Assembly: GCA_905235955.1 (NCBI GenBank) | Contig: CAJONN010000007.1 | Coordinates: forward strand, 1-31,586 | Length of the DNA stretch: 31,586 nucleotides | Reading direction: 5' to 3' | DNA from: an uncultured Marinilabiliaceae bacterium | Lineage (GTDB): Bacteria; Bacteroidota; Bacteroidia; Bacteroidales; Marinilabiliaceae | In this document: positions 19,401 through 27,645 of the stretch, piece after piece | How positions within the stretch are numbered: position 1 is the first letter of the stretch | How the letters are laid out: each line of letters opens with the position of its first letter | Notes under the pieces: model-generated | What the model was told of the DNA's origin: nothing | Database searches by the model: none | The model's input: only the letters and a program-made list of their open reading frames with translations | Position numbers and translations under genes: made by a program

Positions 19401-20238
19401 AAAACATGGCACATTGCGCCATTGCTTGTCGGTGTATAATCCTGATAATGACTCAATTGAGGCTGGTGTTGATGCCTATGGACCACGTGTTGTCAACTTT
19501 GCCGACATACTCAAATACAACTATATTCCAATGGCAAGCCTCATTAGCCTACTTCTCAATACTTCAAAAGACGCGCTTGGTTCGCCTGTTGAAATAGAGT
19601 GGGCTATCGACCTCGATGAAGACGACCGCAATGGTTTGCCATCGTTCTATCTGCTCCAGATGAAACCTATCATTACTGAGTTGCAAGGTTCGGCTGTTGA
19701 TGTTGACAAACCTTCGCTATCTAATGCCATTCTCTACACTGAGCAGAGCTTGGGCAACGGCGATTTGCAAGGCATCACTGACATTATTTATGCTGACCCC
19801 GAACTCTTTGATAAGATGCATACCGAAGAGATGGCTAAAGAGATCGATGCGCTCAACTCACGCATGTTGGCTGCCGACAAACGCTATATTCTCATTGGTC
19901 CTGGTCGTTGGGGAACACGCGATAAGTTTATTGGCATACCTGTGCAATGGTCGCAAATATCTATGGCAAAGGTGATTGTAGAGATAAGTTTGCCGGGCTT
20001 CCCACTCGATTCGTCGCTTGGCTCGCACTTTTTCCACAACGTAACCTCTATGAATATTGGCTACCTCAGCGTGCAAGATGCATCAGATACTGATTTTGTC
20101 AATTGGAACAATATAAAACATCTGCAACTTGTAGAGCAAACTAAATATTTCAAGCACGTGCGCACTTCGCAACCTCTCTCAGTAAAGATGAATGGCAAGT
20201 TGCGCAAAGCCTCTATTGAGCTACATCGTGAAAACTGA
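16447..20238 (+). CDS. Multidomain protein: receiver-like domains fused to a PEP/pyruvate-binding (PPDK_N-type) ATP-grasp module
   Basis: This 1263-aa cytoplasmic protein has four visible parts. Residues 1-250 may be GAF-like. A degenerate receiver-like domain covers about 297-430. A second receiver-like domain (about 437-590) keeps the canonical residues: acidic pair E445-D446, phospho-acceptor D518 (VISDVEF), S552 and K571. A PEP/pyruvate-binding ATP-grasp domain (about 695-1075) carries SLGGKGRGLAF, RPIAVRSSSLSED and a final LQMKPII. The C-terminal tail has GPGRWGTRD near residue 1151. The phosphohistidine swivel domain and PEP-binding barrel of true PEP synthase are absent, so PEP synthase activity is unlikely. 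The ATG at 16447 follows directly on an in-frame TTG. Its role is unknown; phosphorylation control of a phosphotransfer step is an inference. Confidence 0.75.
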   Translation: MNTKDIYDKIISISEGHTNHQLAVRHLCAVLSELSGCSSMRIGFDGEWYCSDDFSTTPNCRQRILPMRQGGRLTIEFYFPTAACGLFDNAQADGSLDVVLNMLKGYFTGIMLDQIAFQHRERKKELFGINTISSIIGNDLSVKDTLQQIVNIIPQSWQYPSDTCARILLENATFVSPNFSETEWCISETFVTLDNKKGILQVYYTTEKPASDVGPFLHEEVQLLGNMASLVCGYINNYKGRELINNHPRVAAQQVNEDFRKTLTTGKQPLQLFFNKQILEKYVYLDMMKYKIKNILFVATLYDAFTLENDDSFFEQFMGEIYQYSLFSLPRITGVTSAAEALELMDSTRFDLAILMVGLDTQATLKLSADIKSKQSDIPVFLLLNQKNNLKYFENLINYTPSIDKMFVWSGNSQILFSIVKSIEDSANVENDTKIGLVRVILLVEDSPIYYSKYLQILFSIVFNQVQRLLVEGEVERNEINKISKMRQRPKILHARNYEDAMYIFEKYKDYLLCVISDVEFDRNGSVDAQAGIKLVGYILQQLPTLPAILQSAEPQNRFIAEKMGVEFLNKDSDTLQTDLMEFLTSRLGFGDFIFRNHSGRPLARAKGIKEFETIFRNIPTNLLAEYCYDNRISSWLMSRGEIPLARQINPIRFDNYTDPELFRADILAMMNDYRANRRRGKILDFDDIDNFDERNVISMASGSLGGKGRGLAFINTLIQNIDTSRFDKEINIRMPITAIVGTDEFSHFMERGNLYEYAFAADGNVPNYQELRERFAATPLSDKLMDRLKRFLGKIHRPIAVRSSSLSEDSMNQPFAGVFDTYLVPNNAQTLDENVQLVATAIKMVYASIYSETSRTYFQTIRQNIEAEKMAVVLQVLVGNDHSGYYYPHVSGTAQSYNYYPVAHMKPEEGFAVAAVGLGYYVVGGSKAFRFSPVWPEIDTASTKDMVKNTQVDMLAVDLSRKDIDYVHDGEHAPLATLDIYEAEKHGTLRHCLSVYNPDNDSIEAGVDAYGPRVVNFADILKYNYIPMASLISLLLNTSKDALGSPVEIEWAIDLDEDDRNGLPSFYLLQMKPIITELQGSAVDVDKPSLSNAILYTEQSLGNGDLQGITDIIYADPELFDKMHTEEMAKEIDALNSRMLAADKRYILIGPGRWGTRDKFIGIPVQWSQISMAKVIVEISLPGFPLDSSLGSHFFHNVTSMNIGYLSVQDASDTDFVNWNNIKHLQLVEQTKYFKHVRTSQPLSVKMNGKLRKASIELHREN

Positions 20239-20249
20239 AAAAACAGATT

Positions 20250-21470
20250 ATGAGAATAGCTATAATCAATCAGCCTACCAACAATCGAGGCGATGAGTCG
20301 GCCCACAAAGCTCTTATTCGTCGTCTCAATGCCGACTTGTCCAACGCCAATATTAGTGTGATTTTTATCGGACGCACCGAATCACATTTGGCTTCGCTAA
20401 GAGTTGAAGGTGAGCATAATAGATATGTCAATTTGCGCAATTGGCATAAATGGTATGGCCTCACCGAGTTGCAACGCAAAGGCTATTTTCTGCTCACACT
20501 ATGGCACCCAACAACCATTGCACTTATGTGGCAACTGCTACGTGCCGACGTGGTGATGTGTGCACCGGGAGGCATCAATATGGGCGGCTTTCAGAGTTGG
20601 TATCACATCTACGAACTTCGTTTGGCTAAGCTCTTGCGCAAACCCATAGTCTATTGGGGGCGGTCTATTGGTCCGTTCCCTGAGCAAACGGCATATAATA
20701 GAGAGTTTAAAAAGCAGAGCGTCAGGTTGTTGCACTATTTTAGTTTTATTTCGCTTCGCGATAAAAAATCGCAAGATGAGGCAAGGCAAATAGGTGTAGA
20801 CTATGAGTCAACTGTTGATTCGGCTTTTCTTGCTGATTTCAAGCATGTTATCTCTGATGATGTTAAAGCCGAAATTACAAACAATTATGTTGTTTTTGTG
20901 CCCAATCGCCTCACGTGGCACTACAAATATAGCAGCACCAGTCAGTCGCTCATCGACGATTTTTGGCTCTCTCTACTCAAGCAAATACGCACAGCCTATC
21001 CGCAAAGTCGCATCGTGATGTTGCCACAAACTTTTGGCGATGGTGCACTCTCTGATGGGTGGAACTACTTCCGCCAATTGGCTCAGCAATCGGGCATTAG
21101 CGGCATCTACGTTGCACCTCCTTCGTGCGATTCTGACGAGCAACAAACCATAGTATCTGGTGCACAATGCGTCATCGGAGCACGCTATCACTCTATTGTT
21201 TTTGCCATAAATGCCAATGTGCCGTTTGTTTCGCTTAGCTACGAACACAAAATGAGTGGATTGCTTCAGATGGTTGGTGCAACGGGCGCAATGGTAAACA
21301 TCGAAGAGGCTTTTTCTTCAGCCGAAGCAATGCATAACACACTGCAGCAAACACAGCAGGTGATAAACGCCTCAGCATGCAACATTAGTAGCATCCGGAG
21401 TCAGGTGATGCAAATATCTGAGCATTGCTACCAAAGGCTACTTAGCTATCTTAAAAACCTCAAAAAGTAG
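20250..21470 (+). CDS. Polysaccharide pyruvyl transferase family protein
   Basis: The protein has 406 aa and matches the PS_pyruv_trans family (CsaB/WcaK type), which adds ketal pyruvate from PEP to sugars of surface polymers. Visible motifs are the N-terminal NNRGDES, the central APGGINMGGF, and C-terminal VIGARYHSIVFA, whose Arg and His are the conserved active-site pair of the family. It appears cytoplasmic. It starts 11 bases after the large ATP-grasp gene and ends 9 bases before the glycosyltransferase, so it begins the polysaccharide block. Some family members act in other roles, so the acceptor sugar is unknown. Confidence 0.85.
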   Translation: MRIAIINQPTNNRGDESAHKALIRRLNADLSNANISVIFIGRTESHLASLRVEGEHNRYVNLRNWHKWYGLTELQRKGYFLLTLWHPTTIALMWQLLRADVVMCAPGGINMGGFQSWYHIYELRLAKLLRKPIVYWGRSIGPFPEQTAYNREFKKQSVRLLHYFSFISLRDKKSQDEARQIGVDYESTVDSAFLADFKHVISDDVKAEITNNYVVFVPNRLTWHYKYSSTSQSLIDDFWLSLLKQIRTAYPQSRIVMLPQTFGDGALSDGWNYFRQLAQQSGISGIYVAPPSCDSDEQQTIVSGAQCVIGARYHSIVFAINANVPFVSLSYEHKMSGLLQMVGATGAMVNIEEAFSSAEAMHNTLQQTQQVINASACNISSIRSQVMQISEHCYQRLLSYLKNLKK

Positions 21471-21479
21471 TGCATCTCT

Positions 21480-22334
21480 ATGGTCGGATACGTCATTTTG
21501 CATTATCAAAACGAAAATGTTAGTAAGCAGTGTATCAGTAGTTTACTTGCTTCGAGCAAAGAATCTCCCATTGTTGTAGTTGATAATGCTTCGCCCAATG
21601 GCAGTGGCAAACGTTTGCAAAGTTACTATGCTGCCGAAAAACGCATTGTAGTGCTACTCAACGAAGCCAATTTAGGCTTTGCCAAGGGCAACAATGTTGG
21701 CTTTGCTTACCTCAAACAGCATTTTAATCCAGATTATATTGTGGTGCTCAACAACGATGTGATTATTACCGACCTCAATTTTGAAAACGTACTCACAACT
21801 TTTATGCAGCAAAACAATCTCGATGTTTGTGGTCCTGATATACTTACGCCAACAGGCAAACATCAAAATCCGCTTTTGCCTGCCACGCCATCTACACACA
21901 AACTTATAGTGCAGATGTTGGCTGATGAGGTGCGAATGTTGTTGTTGAAAATGGGCATACTACAGAAGCAAATATTGGCATTTTATAATAGGTCGAGCGC
22001 ATCGCATCATAAGGTTCAAGTGGCTGAAAATGTGAGTGGTAGTGGAGTGCTTCATGGCGCTTGCATAGCGTATGGCAAACGTTATTTGCAATCAGCCAAC
22101 TTTGCTTTTTTACCTCTGACTTTTCTCTATGCCGAAGAGTTTCTTCTTGCTGATTATCTGCATCATCGGCACTTTTCGTCGGGCATTTGCACAGCCACAA
22201 GTGTAAAGCATTTAGGGGGCGTTTCTACAGCTACCGAATTGTCTGACAAACAAAAACTCATGTTTAAAACACACCAGATGAACAAGTCGTTGTGCATAGT
22301 TTTGTGGCAACGACTGAAATATATATGTAAGTAA
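21480..22334 (+). CDS. GT2-family glycosyltransferase (rhamnosyltransferase-like)
   Basis: The 284-aa protein has a GT-A fold in residues 3-110: VVDNASPNGS, then NEANLGFAKGNN, then VVLNNDVII in place of the usual DxD. This is the pattern of WbbL/RfbN-like transferases, which often use dTDP-rhamnose. The C-terminal half holds SGSGVLHGACIAY and YAEEFLLADY, probably acceptor-site segments. No membrane segment is clear. It is placed 9 bases after the pyruvyl transferase and is the only glycosyltransferase in the window. Donor and acceptor are inferred from context only. Confidence 0.85.
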   Translation: MVGYVILHYQNENVSKQCISSLLASSKESPIVVVDNASPNGSGKRLQSYYAAEKRIVVLLNEANLGFAKGNNVGFAYLKQHFNPDYIVVLNNDVIITDLNFENVLTTFMQQNNLDVCGPDILTPTGKHQNPLLPATPSTHKLIVQMLADEVRMLLLKMGILQKQILAFYNRSSASHHKVQVAENVSGSGVLHGACIAYGKRYLQSANFAFLPLTFLYAEEFLLADYLHHRHFSSGICTATSVKHLGGVSTATELSDKQKLMFKTHQMNKSLCIVLWQRLKYICK

Positions 22335-22380
22335 AAAATGTATATTTATATTTTATTTTTTCAGAAAAAAGTCATAATGG

Positions 22381-22411
22381 TTGGCAATTCGGTCGTAAAT
22401 TTATTATTTTG
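22381..22411 (+). promoter_or_regulatory. Possible promoter for the ugd operon
   Basis: TTGG at 22381-22384 and TTATTTTG at 22404-22411 resemble the -33 and -7 elements, with a 19-base spacer. The -7 box has one mismatch to TAnnTTTG. It lies in a 234-base gap (22335-22568) with no other convincing feature. A promoter is expected there because this is the largest gap in the polysaccharide block. Confidence 0.4.
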
Positions 22412-22568
22412 CGCAGATAAATGGCTATCGAACTGAGCAAATGCAACGAGATGTCGTTAGTGTTCATAGCAAAAAATGATGCCTCGTTGTCAGTCTGTTT
22501 GTGTGGCTGACAAAGGCGAAGCTGTTATTGTATTGAAAAATAAGGTATTATAAAAAGTAATAATCATA

Positions 22569-23816
22569 ATGAGTAAAGATGTTAAGATAGCGGTAGCTGG
22601 CACAGGATATGTCGGACTCTCTATCGCAACACTGTTGTCGCAGCATCATCAGGTAACAGCTGTTGACATTATTCCTGAAAAAGTGGAGCTGATCAACAAT
22701 CGCAAATCGCCTATCGTCGATAAAGAGATTGAAGAGTATTTGGCTACCAAGCAACTCAACCTCAAGGCAACTCTCAACGCTGAAGAGGCTTATCGCGATG
22801 CCGACTTTGTTGTTATTGCTGCTCCAACCAACTACGATTCGCAGAAAAACTTTTTTGATACTTCGGCTGTCGAAGCTGTTATCAAACTTGTGATGCAATA
22901 CAATCCCGCCATTATGGTTATCAAATCAACCATACCTGTTGGATACACCACAAGCGTCAGAGAAAAAATGGGTAGCAAAAACATCATCTTCTCACCTGAG
23001 TTTTTGCGCGAGAGCAGAGCCTTGTATGACAATCTCTATCCGAGCCGAATAATTGTTGGCACCGATCCCACCGATGCTCGCTTGGTTGAAGCTGCTCACA
23101 CCTTTGCTGCACTCTTGCAAGAGGGCGCAATAAAGCAAAATATCGACACACTTTTTATGGGCTTCACAGAGGCTGAAGCTGTGAAACTCTTTGCCAATAC
23201 ATATTTGGCTTTGCGCGTGTCGTACTTCAACGAACTTGATACTTATGCTGAGATGAAAGGGCTTGATACACAGCAAATTATAAATGGTGTTTGTCTTGAT
23301 CCTCGTATCGGCTCACACTATAATAACCCATCGTTTGGCTATGGCGGATATTGCTTGCCAAAAGATACAAAGCAGCTACTTGCCAACTATGCTGATGTGC
23401 CTGAAAACCTCATAGAAGCCATAGTTGAATCGAACCGCACACGCAAAGACTTTATTGCTGACCGTGTGCTGAATATGGCTGGCTACTACGACTATTTCAA
23501 TCATGGCGATTATAGCGCAAGTGCTGAAAAACAGTGCGTTATAGGCGTTTATCGTCTTACCATGAAGTCCAACTCTGACAACTTCCGCCAAAGTTCGATA
23601 CAAGGTGTAATGAAGCGCATCAAAGCCAAAGGAGCAACGGTAGTTATCTACGAGCCTACACTCAACGATGGCGACACATTCTTTGGTAGCAAAGTGGTAA
23701 ACGACTTAAGCAAGTTTAAGAGCATGTGCAATGCCATCATAGCCAACCGCTACGACGCTTCGCTTGACGACGTGCAAAGCAAGGTATATACTCGCGATGT
23801 ATTCAGACGTGACTAA
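22569..23816 (+). CDS. ugd: UDP-glucose 6-dehydrogenase
   Basis: The enzyme oxidises UDP-glucose to UDP-glucuronate with two NAD+, supplying acidic sugar for surface polysaccharide. It has 415 aa. The NAD-binding GTGYVGLS is at 11-18, followed by KSTIPVGYT and [11 protein letters not shown]. The catalytic cysteine is C262 in [15 protein letters not shown], very near its E. coli position. The domain order (NAD-binding, central helical, UDP-binding) is complete. Related UDP-HexNAc dehydrogenases share the fold, but the match to the short Ugd class is closer. It starts the sugar-nucleotide gene run. Confidence 0.93.
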   Translation: MSKDVKIAVAGTGYVGLSIATLLSQHHQVTAVDIIPEKVELINNRKSPIVDKEIEEYLATKQLNLKATLNAEEAYRDADFVVIAAPTNYDSQKNFFDTSAVEAVIKLVMQYNPAIMVIKSTIPVGYTTSVREKMGSKNIIFSPEFLRESRALYDNLYPSRIIVGTDPTDARLVEAAHTFAALLQEGAIKQNIDTLFMGFTEAEAVKLFANTYLALRVSYFNELDTYAEMKGLDTQQIINGVCLDPRIGSHYNNPSFGYGGYCLPKDTKQLLANYADVPENLIEAIVESNRTRKDFIADRVLNMAGYYDYFNHGDYSASAEKQCVIGVYRLTMKSNSDNFRQSSIQGVMKRIKAKGATVVIYEPTLNDGDTFFGSKVVNDLSKFKSMCNAIIANRYDASLDDVQSKVYTRDVFRRD

Positions 23817-23818
23817 TT

Positions 23819-24109
23819 TTGAACACAAATGATGCACATCTACGCTACTCGTGCCTAAGTGTTGAACAAAAGTTCGATTTGGCATTTGATAATATCAAAG
23901 AATTGATATTGTCAAGAGCTTGGTGCAGAGCCGATTATCAGCGTATGACCTCGCGCCTCGAAAGCATCAGAGAGCAGATGAAGCAACATTGCGACATTAG
24001 CGCCCTTGCTCACCGACCAGCCATAGTAGAACACATCGTTATGCTCATTATCAATAGCGATATGAGTGTGTTGGAAGCTTGCAGTGGCTTTAATATATCA
24101 GATAGCTAA
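23819..24109 (+). CDS. Small unknown protein between ugd and rfbA
   Basis: The frame encodes 96 aa, mostly helical and charged (SVEQKFDLAFDNIKELIL), with no signal peptide or recognised motif. There is no ATG near its start. The annotated TTG lies 2 bases after the ugd stop, and the only in-frame ATG is at codon 42 or so. Its stop overlaps the ATG of the next gene (TAATG), which supports a real, coupled gene. Function unknown. Confidence 0.6.
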   Translation: MNTNDAHLRYSCLSVEQKFDLAFDNIKELILSRAWCRADYQRMTSRLESIREQMKQHCDISALAHRPAIVEHIVMLIINSDMSVLEACSGFNISDS

Positions 24110-24471
24110 TGCCTACGAATATATTGGCACATCCGGTTGAAGCTGATGAGATAAACAATATGCGCGATGCTTTGGTAGCTTTGGCAATACAAATAGATGC
24201 TGAGGCTGATGAAAAGAAACGTATGTTGTTGGCTGATAGGTATATATCTGATGGAAAGCAACTATTGCAGAAGGTTGAAAATATTCAGCAACGTTATTTC
24301 GATGTGATAGAAATAGGCATCGAAGTTTCTGGTCAGATGCAATGGCTTTATGTTACGGCAATGAAGGCTATGCAAGATGTTTATGACTATGGTTTGGCAT
24401 CTATACATTATAAGTTTATTAGCGATTGGCCAGAACTGACGCAATGGCTCAAAAAAAGAAAAGAAAAATAA
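24109..24471 (+). CDS. Small unknown helical protein
   Basis: This is a 120-aa protein with long charged helices ([20 protein letters not shown], then [19 protein letters not shown]) that may form a coiled coil, and a basic C-terminus (KKRKEK). It shares the TAATG overlap with the gene before it and lies 7 bases ahead of rfbA. I recognise no family. It may regulate or assist polysaccharide assembly, but only its position suggests that. Confidence 0.65.
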   Translation: MPTNILAHPVEADEINNMRDALVALAIQIDAEADEKKRMLLADRYISDGKQLLQKVENIQQRYFDVIEIGIEVSGQMQWLYVTAMKAMQDVYDYGLASIHYKFISDWPELTQWLKKRKEK

Positions 24472-24478
24472 CAAAGAT

Positions 24479-25375
24479 ATGAAAGGAATTGTATTGGCAG
24501 GTGGGTCAGGCACACGTTTATACCCCATTACCAAAGGTGTCAGCAAGCAACTTTTGCCCGTGTTCGACAAACCAATGATCTATTATCCATTGTCGGTGCT
24601 TATGTTGGCTGGCATACGCGATATTCTGATAATATCAACTCCTACAGATCTGCCCAATTTTGAGCGTCTGCTTGGCGATGGTTCCGATTATGGAATTCAA
24701 TTGCAATATGCCGAACAACCTTCGCCCGACGGACTTGCACAAGCATTTTTGATAGGCGAAAAGTTTATTGGCTCTGATTCGGTTTGCCTCGTTTTGGGCG
24801 ATAATATCTTTCATGGAGCAGGCTTTAGCGCTATGCTCAACGAGGCAGTGCGCACAGCTGAGCAAGAACATAAAGCTACAGTGTTTGGCTATTGGGTAAA
24901 CGACCCAGAGCGTTATGGTGTTGCTGAGTTTGATAAGCAAGGCAATTGCCTCTCGATAGAGGAAAAACCTGAGCAGCCAAAGTCGAATTATGCCGTTGTA
25001 GGTCTCTATTTTTACCCAAACAAAGTAGTTGATGTGGCAAAAAACATCAAGCCATCGGCACGTGGCGAACTTGAAATAACAACTGTTAATCAGCAGTTTC
25101 TTGACGACAAAGAACTCAAAGTGCAAACCCTCGGACGTGGTTTCGCATGGCTCGACACTGGCACTCACGACTCGCTTTCAGAGGCATCGACCTACGTTGA
25201 AGTGCTTGAAAAACGTACTGGTCTAAAGATAGCTTGCCTTGAAGGTATAGCTTATCGCAAAGGTTGGATTAGTGAACAAAAGATGCGTGAAGTGGCACAG
25301 CCAATGCTTAAAAATCAGTACGGACAATATCTGCTGAAAGTTATTGACGAAGTTGAACGATACGGAAGAGAATAA
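24479..25375 (+). CDS. rfbA: Glucose-1-phosphate thymidylyltransferase
   Basis: RfbA/RmlA joins dTTP and glucose-1-phosphate to make dTDP-glucose, the first step of the dTDP-L-rhamnose route. It has 298 aa, the usual length. The nucleotide-binding signature is [11 protein letters not shown] at 6-16, followed by [16 protein letters not shown] and later VLGDNIFHG. The metal-binding aspartates lie in GDN and in LDTGTHDSL. It overlaps rfbC by one base (TAATG). It is catalytically complete as far as can be read. Confidence 0.97.
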   Translation: MKGIVLAGGSGTRLYPITKGVSKQLLPVFDKPMIYYPLSVLMLAGIRDILIISTPTDLPNFERLLGDGSDYGIQLQYAEQPSPDGLAQAFLIGEKFIGSDSVCLVLGDNIFHGAGFSAMLNEAVRTAEQEHKATVFGYWVNDPERYGVAEFDKQGNCLSIEEKPEQPKSNYAVVGLYFYPNKVVDVAKNIKPSARGELEITTVNQQFLDDKELKVQTLGRGFAWLDTGTHDSLSEASTYVEVLEKRTGLKIACLEGIAYRKGWISEQKMREVAQPMLKNQYGQYLLKVIDEVERYGRE

Positions 25376-25944
25376 TGGAAATAATCAAAACAACCATCGA
25401 AGGCGTTGTAATCATCGAACCTCGCATCTTTGGCGATGCACGTGGATATTTTTTTGAATCATTTTCGCAACGAGAATTTGAAGAGAAAGTGTGCCGCACA
25501 ACTTTTGTGCAAGACAACGAGAGTCGTTCGGTAGCTGGTGTTGTGCGTGGTTTGCATTTTCAGAAGCCACCATTTACGCAGAGCAAACTTGTGCGTGTAG
25601 TGCGAGGTGCTGTGCTCGATGTAGCAGTTGACATCCGTAAAGGTTCGCCAACGTTTGGGCAGCATGTAGCCGTTGAACTTACTGAAGATAATCATCGTCA
25701 GTTTTTCGTTCCTCGTGGCTTCGCACATGGTTTTGCAGTGCTGAGCGATGAGGCTGTTTTTCAGTATAAATGCGATAATTACTACGCACCTCAAAGCGAA
25801 GGAGCAATAGCTTGGAACGACCCTGCGCTTGGCATCGATTGGCGTGTGCCAACAGAAAACAGAATATTGTCTGAAAAAGATATGCATCATCCGCTTCTTG
25901 CCGAACTCGATTCGCCATTTGATATAAATGTAAGTTTGTATTGA
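25375..25944 (+). CDS. rfbC: dTDP-4-dehydrorhamnose 3,5-epimerase
   Basis: RfbC/RmlC epimerises C3 and C5 of dTDP-4-keto-6-deoxyglucose, step three of the rhamnose route. It is a 189-aa cupin. The catalytic base H61 lies in RGLHFQ, the supporting lysine is K71, and the catalytic tyrosine Y131 lies in VFQYKCDNYY. PRGFAHGFAVL follows the family pattern. It is coupled to rfbA by a one-base overlap. The next rhamnose gene is displaced by an A+T-rich cassette of three small genes. Confidence 0.96.
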   Translation: MEIIKTTIEGVVIIEPRIFGDARGYFFESFSQREFEEKVCRTTFVQDNESRSVAGVVRGLHFQKPPFTQSKLVRVVRGAVLDVAVDIRKGSPTFGQHVAVELTEDNHRQFFVPRGFAHGFAVLSDEAVFQYKCDNYYAPQSEGAIAWNDPALGIDWRVPTENRILSEKDMHHPLLAELDSPFDINVSLY

Positions 25945-25969
25945 TTATACAACCCAAAACGTGATAACA

Positions 25970-26245
25970 ATGGTTACAAACAATTACGCAACACTAAGCA
26001 ACGATGGCTTTTTTTCTGTATTCAAGTATGGTGGTATAGAAGTCCGATTCAAATCGCCATATTCATTAGAAAAATATACAGAAATAAAATCGTGGAATAA
26101 TGGGTATATTGTTGTCATGGCAAAGTATAATCATAACGAGACGGCAGAAGAGGAATATATTGATCTTGATCCCATATTAGAAGATTTATACATAGATTCA
26201 AAAACCTTTTTGAAGCCAATAAAATATGTAAAAGTTGAGGAATGA
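25970..26245 (+). CDS. DUF2442-like small protein
   Basis: The 91-aa protein has the beta-rich pattern and terminal segment (EEYIDLDPILEDLYIDSKTF) that I associate with DUF2442-type proteins, which often pair with DUF4160 and are sometimes listed as toxin-antitoxin modules. The match is by eye. The ATG at 25970 is preferred to an in-frame GTG at 25961. It overlaps the next gene by 4 bases (ATGA). It is richer in A+T than the rfb genes around it. Confidence 0.6.
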   Translation: MVTNNYATLSNDGFFSVFKYGGIEVRFKSPYSLEKYTEIKSWNNGYIVVMAKYNHNETAEEEYIDLDPILEDLYIDSKTFLKPIKYVKVEE

Positions 26246-26472
26246 AAAGTAAAAGTAATATTGAATCAATAGTGGATAAAGCAGATTTAATAGTAAATGG
26301 GTATGCTTTTACTAAGTGTAACATTGGTTACAGAGTGCTGAATATAAATAATACTCAAAAGGCTATTGTAATCTCATTCGATGGAGAGCCATTAGAGACG
26401 ACAATGGACGATATTGAAATGAGAATAGTTTTAGACTACTTTAAAAAAAATAAAAAATATATGGAGGATTGA
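26242..26472 (+). CDS. Small unknown protein of the DUF2442/DUF4160-like cassette
   Basis: The protein has 76 aa, with a lysine-rich end (YFKKNKKYMED) and a middle of predicted strands (NGYAFTKCNIGYRVLNIN, KAIVISFDG). No known motif was recognised. It overlaps the upstream gene by 4 bases and ends 5 bases before the DUF4160-like gene, so the three are probably one unit. A+T-rich. Confidence 0.6.
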   Translation: MKSKSNIESIVDKADLIVNGYAFTKCNIGYRVLNINNTQKAIVISFDGEPLETTMDDIEMRIVLDYFKKNKKYMED

Positions 26473-26477
26473 TATAA

Positions 26478-26756
26478 GTGCCGAAGTATTATGAGTTTAA
26501 GGTTGTTGGGTATTATTTGTATTTTACTTCGTTTTGCATTGTAGAATGTATGCATGTTCATGCAAGTGATACAAAATTGACTGAAAGTGGTTCTGCAAAA
26601 TTTTTTGTCAAAGAGAATGGCGATACTATTTTGCAAAAACGAGGTTCTCTCACAGATAGAGAAATATCAAAAATACAGTCTTTTATAAAAGATAATTATA
26701 AAGAAATGTATTTGAAATGGGCTCAATATAGTAAGCAAGGTTATTTTCAGAAATAG
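26478..26756 (+). CDS. DUF4160-like protein
   Basis: The 92-aa protein resembles DUF4160: an N-terminal GYYLYFTS strand, a HVHA motif in the place of the family's PPHxH, then GSAKFFVKENGD and a C-terminal helix ending in EMYLKWAQYS. DUF4160 genes often sit beside DUF2442 genes and have been suggested to be toxin-antitoxin-like, without a settled activity. The start is a GTG at 26478, 5 bases after the previous stop; no in-frame ATG is available before the conserved region. rfbD follows 24 bases later. Confidence 0.65.
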   Translation: MPKYYEFKVVGYYLYFTSFCIVECMHVHASDTKLTESGSAKFFVKENGDTILQKRGSLTDREISKIQSFIKDNYKEMYLKWAQYSKQGYFQK

Positions 26757-26780
26757 ACAATTAGACAAGATAAGTTGATT

Positions 26781-27643
26781 ATGAACATATTAGTAACAGG
26801 TTCAAATGGGCCAACGAAATGCGCATTGTTGCTCAGAAATCTGCCAATAAATATATCTTCACCGATGTTGCCGAACTCGACATTACCAATCGGAGTGCAG
26901 TAGAGCAGTTGGTGAAGGCTGAAAACATTGAGGTGATAATCAATTGTGCAGCATATACCAATGTTGATAAAGCCGAAGATGATGAAGCTCTATGCCAGAA
27001 GCTCAATGCCGATGCCGTTGATAATCTTGCACAAGCCATGAAGGCTGTTGATGGTTTGCTTGTGCATGTGTCAACCGATTACGTTTTTGGTGGCGACCCA
27101 TACAATACGCCTTGCACCGAAGAGCAAAAAGGCACTCCAACAGGCGTTTATGGAAAAACAAAACTCCTTGGTGAGCAAAATATTCTGAAGTCGGGTTGCA
27201 AACATATCATCATTCGCACAGCGTGGCTCTATAGCGAATTTGGCAAAAACTTTGTCAAAACTATGCTCAACCTCACCTCAATAAAGCCACAACTAAATGT
27301 AGTTTTCGACCAAGTGGGCACACCAACCTACGCCCTCGACCTTGCCGAAGCTATCTTTGATATTGTTGAAAATAAAAAATACGAGGGCAATAGTGGCATC
27401 TATCACTATAGCAACGAAGGCGTTTGCTCGTGGTTCGATTTTACCAAAATAATTGCTGAAATTGCAGGCAATACTGCGTGCGACATTCAGCCATGCCACT
27501 CAAGCGAATTTCCCAGCAAAGTGGTGCGTCCAAGCTATTCTGTTCTCGACAAAACAAAAATAAAGCAGACGTTTGGCGTGAAAGTTCCATATTGGACCGA
27601 TTCGTTGCGTATGTGCATAAATAATATTAACATTGTGAAATAA
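26781..27643 (+). pseudogene. rfbD: dTDP-4-dehydrorhamnose reductase, frameshifted near the N-terminus
   Basis: RfbD/RmlD reduces dTDP-4-keto-L-rhamnose with NAD(P)H, the last rhamnose step. The sequence starts correctly at 26781 (MNILVTGSNG) but then leaves frame. The rest of the protein resumes in another frame at 26819 (MRIVAQKSANKYIFTDVAEL). Homologues have about 15 codons before MRIV; here there are 38 bases instead of 45, so 7 bases are missing exactly where GQLGNE should be. The remainder is intact, including VSTDYVFGG and the YGKTK catalytic Tyr/Lys. Starting at 26819 would lose the whole cofactor-binding loop. A real mutation and a sequencing or assembly error cannot be told apart here. 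Confidence 0.8.
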
Positions 27644-27645
27644 TT

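Noticed and set aside
16447..20238. Calling the large protein PEP synthase (ppsA)
   Set aside because: Only the ATP-grasp part is present; the phosphohistidine and PEP-binding domains cannot be found.
26819..27643. A complete, shorter rfbD starting at ATG 26819
   Set aside because: That protein would lack the first strand and glycine-rich loop needed to bind NAD(P)H, and the correct N-terminus is present upstream in another frame.
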